Assembly (NCBI GenBank): GCA_963580285.1
Contig: OY757014.1
Span: 17,078,334 to 17,142,333, forward strand
DNA: 64,000 bases
Reading direction: 5' to 3'
DNA from: Lucinisca nassula
Lineage: Eukaryota; Mollusca; Bivalvia; Lucinida; Lucinidae
Shown here: positions 60,525 to 64,000 of the stretch, in pieces
How positions within the stretch are numbered: the stretch's first letter is position 1
Layout of the letters: each line of letters opens with the position of its first letter
Notes under the pieces: model-generated
What the model was told of the DNA's origin: nothing
Database searches by the model: none
What the model saw: the letters and a program-made list of their open reading frames with translations, nothing else
Made by a program: the position numbers and the translations under genes

Positions 60525-61004
60525 ACTACCAATCACAGTATTGCCAATGTCATTTTCACATTTTTTTTAATTTTTCAGAACAAATAAGGCTTGGCACTAT
60601 AAGGCCTGACATAACATGTGAATTATCTGCCAGGCAGACGATTCACATTTAATGTCTTCTTTTCTCCGTAATGTAAAGCCTTACTCGTATTTTCTCCAAA
60701 AACTACTTGAAAGAATTAAAATTGTCATCTGCTCTAAAAACTTTCATGGTACTTTAAGTATTTATATTAAAATGCCAACAGTTCTGATATTTATCAGCAG
60801 GACAGATTTTATGTTGAATAGGGTTGACCATAGAAAAAAGTTTTACAACTTCGTGGTGGATGTGGAGTATGTTAGGGTGCCACAACAATAGTAGTTTTGT
60901 AATAACTTAAAAACAGTTGCATGGTAGCTGAAGCTGTCATTCAATCCCTTTTCCTGATTCAAGAATGATAGTTATCACTTACTGGTAAAATAAATTTGCA
61001 CCGA

Positions 61005-61242
61005 TTGAACCATTGCATGCGGGAAACCCCTAAAGAGGTATCTTGGCAAACAGTGCAAGACCAGATCAGAAGCCGCAGAATCGCATTCTGCGGCGTCTGA
61101 TCAGGGTCTGCACTATTTACTAACAGAATTTTCCGTCAAAAATAGAATAAAAAAACAAAAAATGGGCCTGACACCCCTTATTGATAAATGGACTTGTCCA
61201 ACATATAGCAGTGGAAGAGCCCACTAGTATACAATGGGTTAA
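61005..61242. mobile_element. Hairpin MITE (CCATTGCAT family)
   Basis: ACCATTGCATGCGGGAAACC at the left and ACAATGGGTTAA at the right; core GAAGCCGCAGAATCG / GCATTCTGCGGCGTC flanked by GATCAG and CTGATC. Same family as 23309-23548. Confidence 0.78.
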
Positions 61243-61305
61243 CCACTTACAGTATTCACCTTAATTTTTGCTCATGCTGTAATAAACACACATCAATATG
61301 CTTTC

Positions 61306-61468
61306 ACCCTTATCTCGCTAAAACAACGCAATATAGAAGCCCTCTGATCAGGATCTACACTGTCATTCAATTTGCTAATTTGTATGAATACATTATATCA
61401 AGTAATTTGATTGCTGGATAGTCAGAAATGGGTGTGGCTAAAAATTTATTTAGCAGAATAAGGATTAA
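61306..61468. mobile_element. Hairpin MITE (CTGCTGAAT family), partial
   Basis: TCAGAAATGGGTGTGGCTAA and GCAGAATAAGGATTAA match 26243-26438 inverted. One stem arm is missing. Confidence 0.68.
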
Positions 61469-61528
61469 AAAGTATACTGGACACCAGTTAGGGTAAGAGG
61501 GAAATCTATTTAAAATACAGAGGTATCA

Positions 61529-61760
61529 TTAACACTTTTTGTACCAAATGGAATCTTCATCCTTATATATATGGCAGGAGTCCAGTTTGAAATTTCGGGT
61601 TGTCATGTTGTGTTTTCTTCAAAATATTGTTTGGAAAATGGCTTAACTTTCTGAAAACAGTGAAGGCCCTGATCAGACGCCGCATTCTGCGGTGTCTGAT
61701 CTGGGCCTACACTGTTTGCCAGGGTACCCGTTTTGGGGTTTTCAGTACAAAATGGGGTAA
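61529..61760. mobile_element. TTAA hairpin MITE (TTTTTGTACC family)
   Basis: TTAACACTTTTTGTACCAAA at the left and GTACAAAATGGGGTAA at the right; core GGCCCTGATCAGACGCCGC / GCGGTGTCTGATCTGGGCC. Confidence 0.8.
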
Positions 61761-62464
61761 GAGGCATGGTCCAGGAATGTTGCCCTTCTACATAGGTATT
61801 ATCCCTCTGCTACTTTTGATGAATTTGTATAGAGTTAATACAGATAACATAGAAAATCATCTGCCTAATTTGCCTTGACACCCTTATTGAAGCTCTTGAA
61901 TGTAACAGTTCTATATGATTAGGCTACCTTGTCAACAATAACTCTTTGTGATGGGTAGGACAAATTGCCAACTTGTGTTTATTACTGTTAAAATCCTAAA
62001 AGTTTGGACACTTTGAGAATTTGCTGTAATTCTTCTAAAATTGTAACAAATTTGTTTCATGATCCAGGCAGGAGTCTAAAAAGTGCAGACGGATCCTGAT
62101 CAGACTGGGAGCAGTCTGAGCTGGGTCTGCACTGTTGCTTAGGCCTGTCTGTCCCAAAACTTAGGATGATTATGGTGCTCCTTACTCCAGTTATTGACTT
62201 TCTAGGTCTTGTATTCATTATTAAAATGAAATATCTGAGCACGCTGTGCACTTTATGGTGAGTACAGTAGGTGGTAGATCTAAGAGTAAGGCTGGCAGAG
62301 TTCATTGATAAATTCCATAAAAAGGATTAGATACAAGAAACTTGATTGCTATTCAGATCTTTGATCTTTACATAGAAAAGAAACATTTGACAGCAGTGCC
62401 AAGAATAATGTTGTAGCTGAAACAAAATGGGTAGTAACTGCATATTCTTAAACTAAATTCCTTC

Positions 62465-62675
62465 AGCCCTGTAAACCAGTCTGGATACCTTTGCAAACAG
62501 TGTAGATCCTGATGAGATGGCTGATAGCTGATAGCCATCTCATCGGCTGATAGCTATCTCATCAGGATCTACACTGTTTGTCATCCTGTTACAATGATAC
62601 TCCACCTATTTACAAAAATGGACATGTCCAGATTCAAAACTGGAAGAGTCTACTTCAGGAACTCGGGGGTGAAAT
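62465..62675. mobile_element. Hairpin MITE (GGCTGATAGC core)
   Basis: Core GTGTAGATCCTGATGAGATG / CATCTCATCAGGATCTACAC with a TGATAGCTGATAGCC repeat in the loop region. Flanks resemble those of 20860-20940 (TGGAAGAGTCT, CTCGGGGGTGAAA). Confidence 0.7.
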
Positions 62676-63049
62676 CGTTGTTGAATATTTTCACCTAGGC
62701 GTACCTTTGCTTACCCAGATCAGTTATGTATGATAAGTAGGCCTTCCTTTGTTGAGTTACTGTAGAATAACAACTTTTCTGTAAAAGAAAATGGTGTCTA
62801 TATGTGAGAGTCACCTCACACCTCAGTGAGGCATTTCTAACATAGCTGCAATATCCATTTTTACACAGAAGTTCGGAAAAAGTTGAAAATTATCCTTATT
62901 TTTCTGGAGATGTGGTACTAACGTAGATAAACTGTAGATATACACTATTTTTATTTATGAGGAAATAGCAGAAGGTGTGGTTTATTGTGCTTTTCTGTTT
63001 GCTTTGTTTGTCGTCTCCAGCAAGGGTAAAGTAACAGTCAGATTCAAGG

Positions 63050-63245
63050 TACAGTAAAATTCCTATATTAAGACCTTCTTTGGGACTGTTCAAAAGTGGT
63101 CTTTAAGACCACTTTTGAACAGTCCCAAAGGTGGTCTCTTATTGGAAGATACTGGGTGTGGAAAATAGAAAGAGAGTCTCAGCAAGCTTTTAACAGCAGG
63201 TTTAGCCTTAACTTAAGGTGGTCTTAATAGTGGAATTTTACTGTA
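63050..63245. mobile_element. Tc1/mariner-like hairpin MITE, complete
   Basis: TACAGTAAAATTCC and GGAATTTTACTGTA are exact 14-bp inverted ends beginning and ending in TA, as in Tc1/mariner insertions. The inner hairpin GGGACTGTTCAAAAGTGGTC / GACCACTTTTGAACAGTCCC is perfect. Confidence 0.88.
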
Positions 63246-63700
63246 TTTCATGCATATACATTTTTAGCTTTTCAAAGTCCAGGAAAAGCTATTGTACTAC
63301 CCCTGGCATCAGCGTTGTTGTCAGCATCCACATTTACGTCAAAAAAGTGTTTGAGCTCATCATCATCATCAACAGATGGATTTGGTTTATATTCGGTATG
63401 ATGGCTATATGTCTGAAGCTTCACTTCATTAAGGTCGAGGTCACAGAGTAAGAAACATGTTAAGATTTGAAATCATCTGATGGCTGCTGTTTTTCATTGA
63501 AGTTTTTAACAGCTCATGTTTTCCAAACTATGCAATGGAATTGCTTTATATGTAGTATAAAATCAGATATCTGTCCACATTTCTATTCGGCAATATCACC
63601 ATTCCTGCTATGACCTTAAGGTAAGAAATTTTATCTTAAAGTTTTGTGTTGTTAGTAGTAGATATTCTCCAAACCATATGATGGATTGAGTTTAGATGCC
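63246..63700. other. No gene; possible pearl-like fragments
   Basis: 63263-63440 has a small head hairpin (AGCTTTTC...GAAAAGCT) and AAGGTCGAGGTCACAGAGTA, words typical of pearl-like elements. Nothing else recognised. Confidence 0.4.
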
Positions 63701-63705
63701 CCTTT

Positions 63706-63727
63706 CCCCCCCCCCCCCCCCCCCCCC
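63706..63727 (+). repeat. Poly-C run
   Basis: About 22 consecutive C, followed by an ACACACAC tract. The length could also reflect assembly uncertainty. Confidence 0.85.
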
Positions 63728-63847
63728 AAACACACACACCTCCCACCCTAACCATTGCCTAAAGATATTTCAGTATTTTATGTTAAGAGGTTTCCATTTA
63801 AAAAACTTATCCAGTTCATTGTTTTCAAACCACATGATAGATTGATT

Positions 63848-63965
63848 TATGGACATCTCGGCCCCTAACAAACTCGGCTCCTGACAAACCCGGCCCCTGA
63901 CAAACTCGCCCCCTAGCAAACTCGGCCCCCATTCAAATCCGTCCCTTAAAACTCAGCCCCTAGCA
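63848..63965 (+). repeat. Degenerate 16-18-bp tandem array
   Basis: Six to seven units of ACAAACTCGGCCCCTG with variable linkers. Confidence 0.85.
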
Positions 63966-64000
63966 GCATTTAGGTCATAAATTACAATTTTTTTGTTTCC

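Noticed and set aside
1..64000. Bacterial operon, phage or plasmid features
   Set aside because: No dense coding, no ribosome-binding-site pattern; spliced ASXL exons show an animal genome.

Overview
The window is animal nuclear DNA, AT-rich and dense with repeats. The repeat types (tRNA-derived SINEs, pearl-like elements with cores of about 160-bp tandem repeats, TTAA-flanked hairpin MITEs, LINE reverse transcriptases) suggest a mollusc, most likely a bivalve. The species cannot be fixed from the sequence alone.

The one cellular gene recognised is an Additional sex combs-like gene (Asx/ASXL) on the + strand. It spans about 50.7 kb (9345-60090) in twelve coding exons, all with GT-AG introns and matching phases. 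The spliced frame is 1192 codons, with an N-terminal HARE-HTH domain, a DEUBAD domain with an NEF motif, a long low-complexity region and a C-terminal PHD finger. A candidate promoter with CRE, E-box and YY1-like motifs lies just before exon 1. Transcription should continue past 60090, but the 3' end cannot be placed.

1-6.7 kb: a decayed LINE (minus strand) flanked by 240-bp inverted repeats and invaded by a second, 5'-truncated LINE and a pair of 190-bp repeats. 6.7-9.2 kb: a SINE, then an element bounded by inverted arrays of a GGGCGAAACGAC unit, abutting the ASXL promoter. 9.4-19.2 kb (intron 1): SINEs, a 1-kb foldback palindrome, a LINE 3' fragment, a 3.25-kb composite with palindromic ends, and pogo-like and mariner remnants. 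19.3-57.7 kb (introns 2-11): large pearl/Helitron-like elements, many hairpin MITEs, repeated copies of a 300-bp SINE with target-site duplications, and a doubly nested inverted-repeat element at 45.4-47.6 kb. 60.1-64.0 kb: hairpin MITEs, a Tc1-like MITE, a poly-C run and a short tandem array.

Three patterns stand out. A hairpin core of about 65 bp is shared by at least four otherwise different MITE families, and the inner half of its stem is swapped between families while staying paired. Several array-bearing families end in a hairpin followed by CTAG or CTTG, as Helitron-type elements do. The first LINE carries an inverted copy of its own 5' end at its 3' side. All boundaries of repeats were read by eye.
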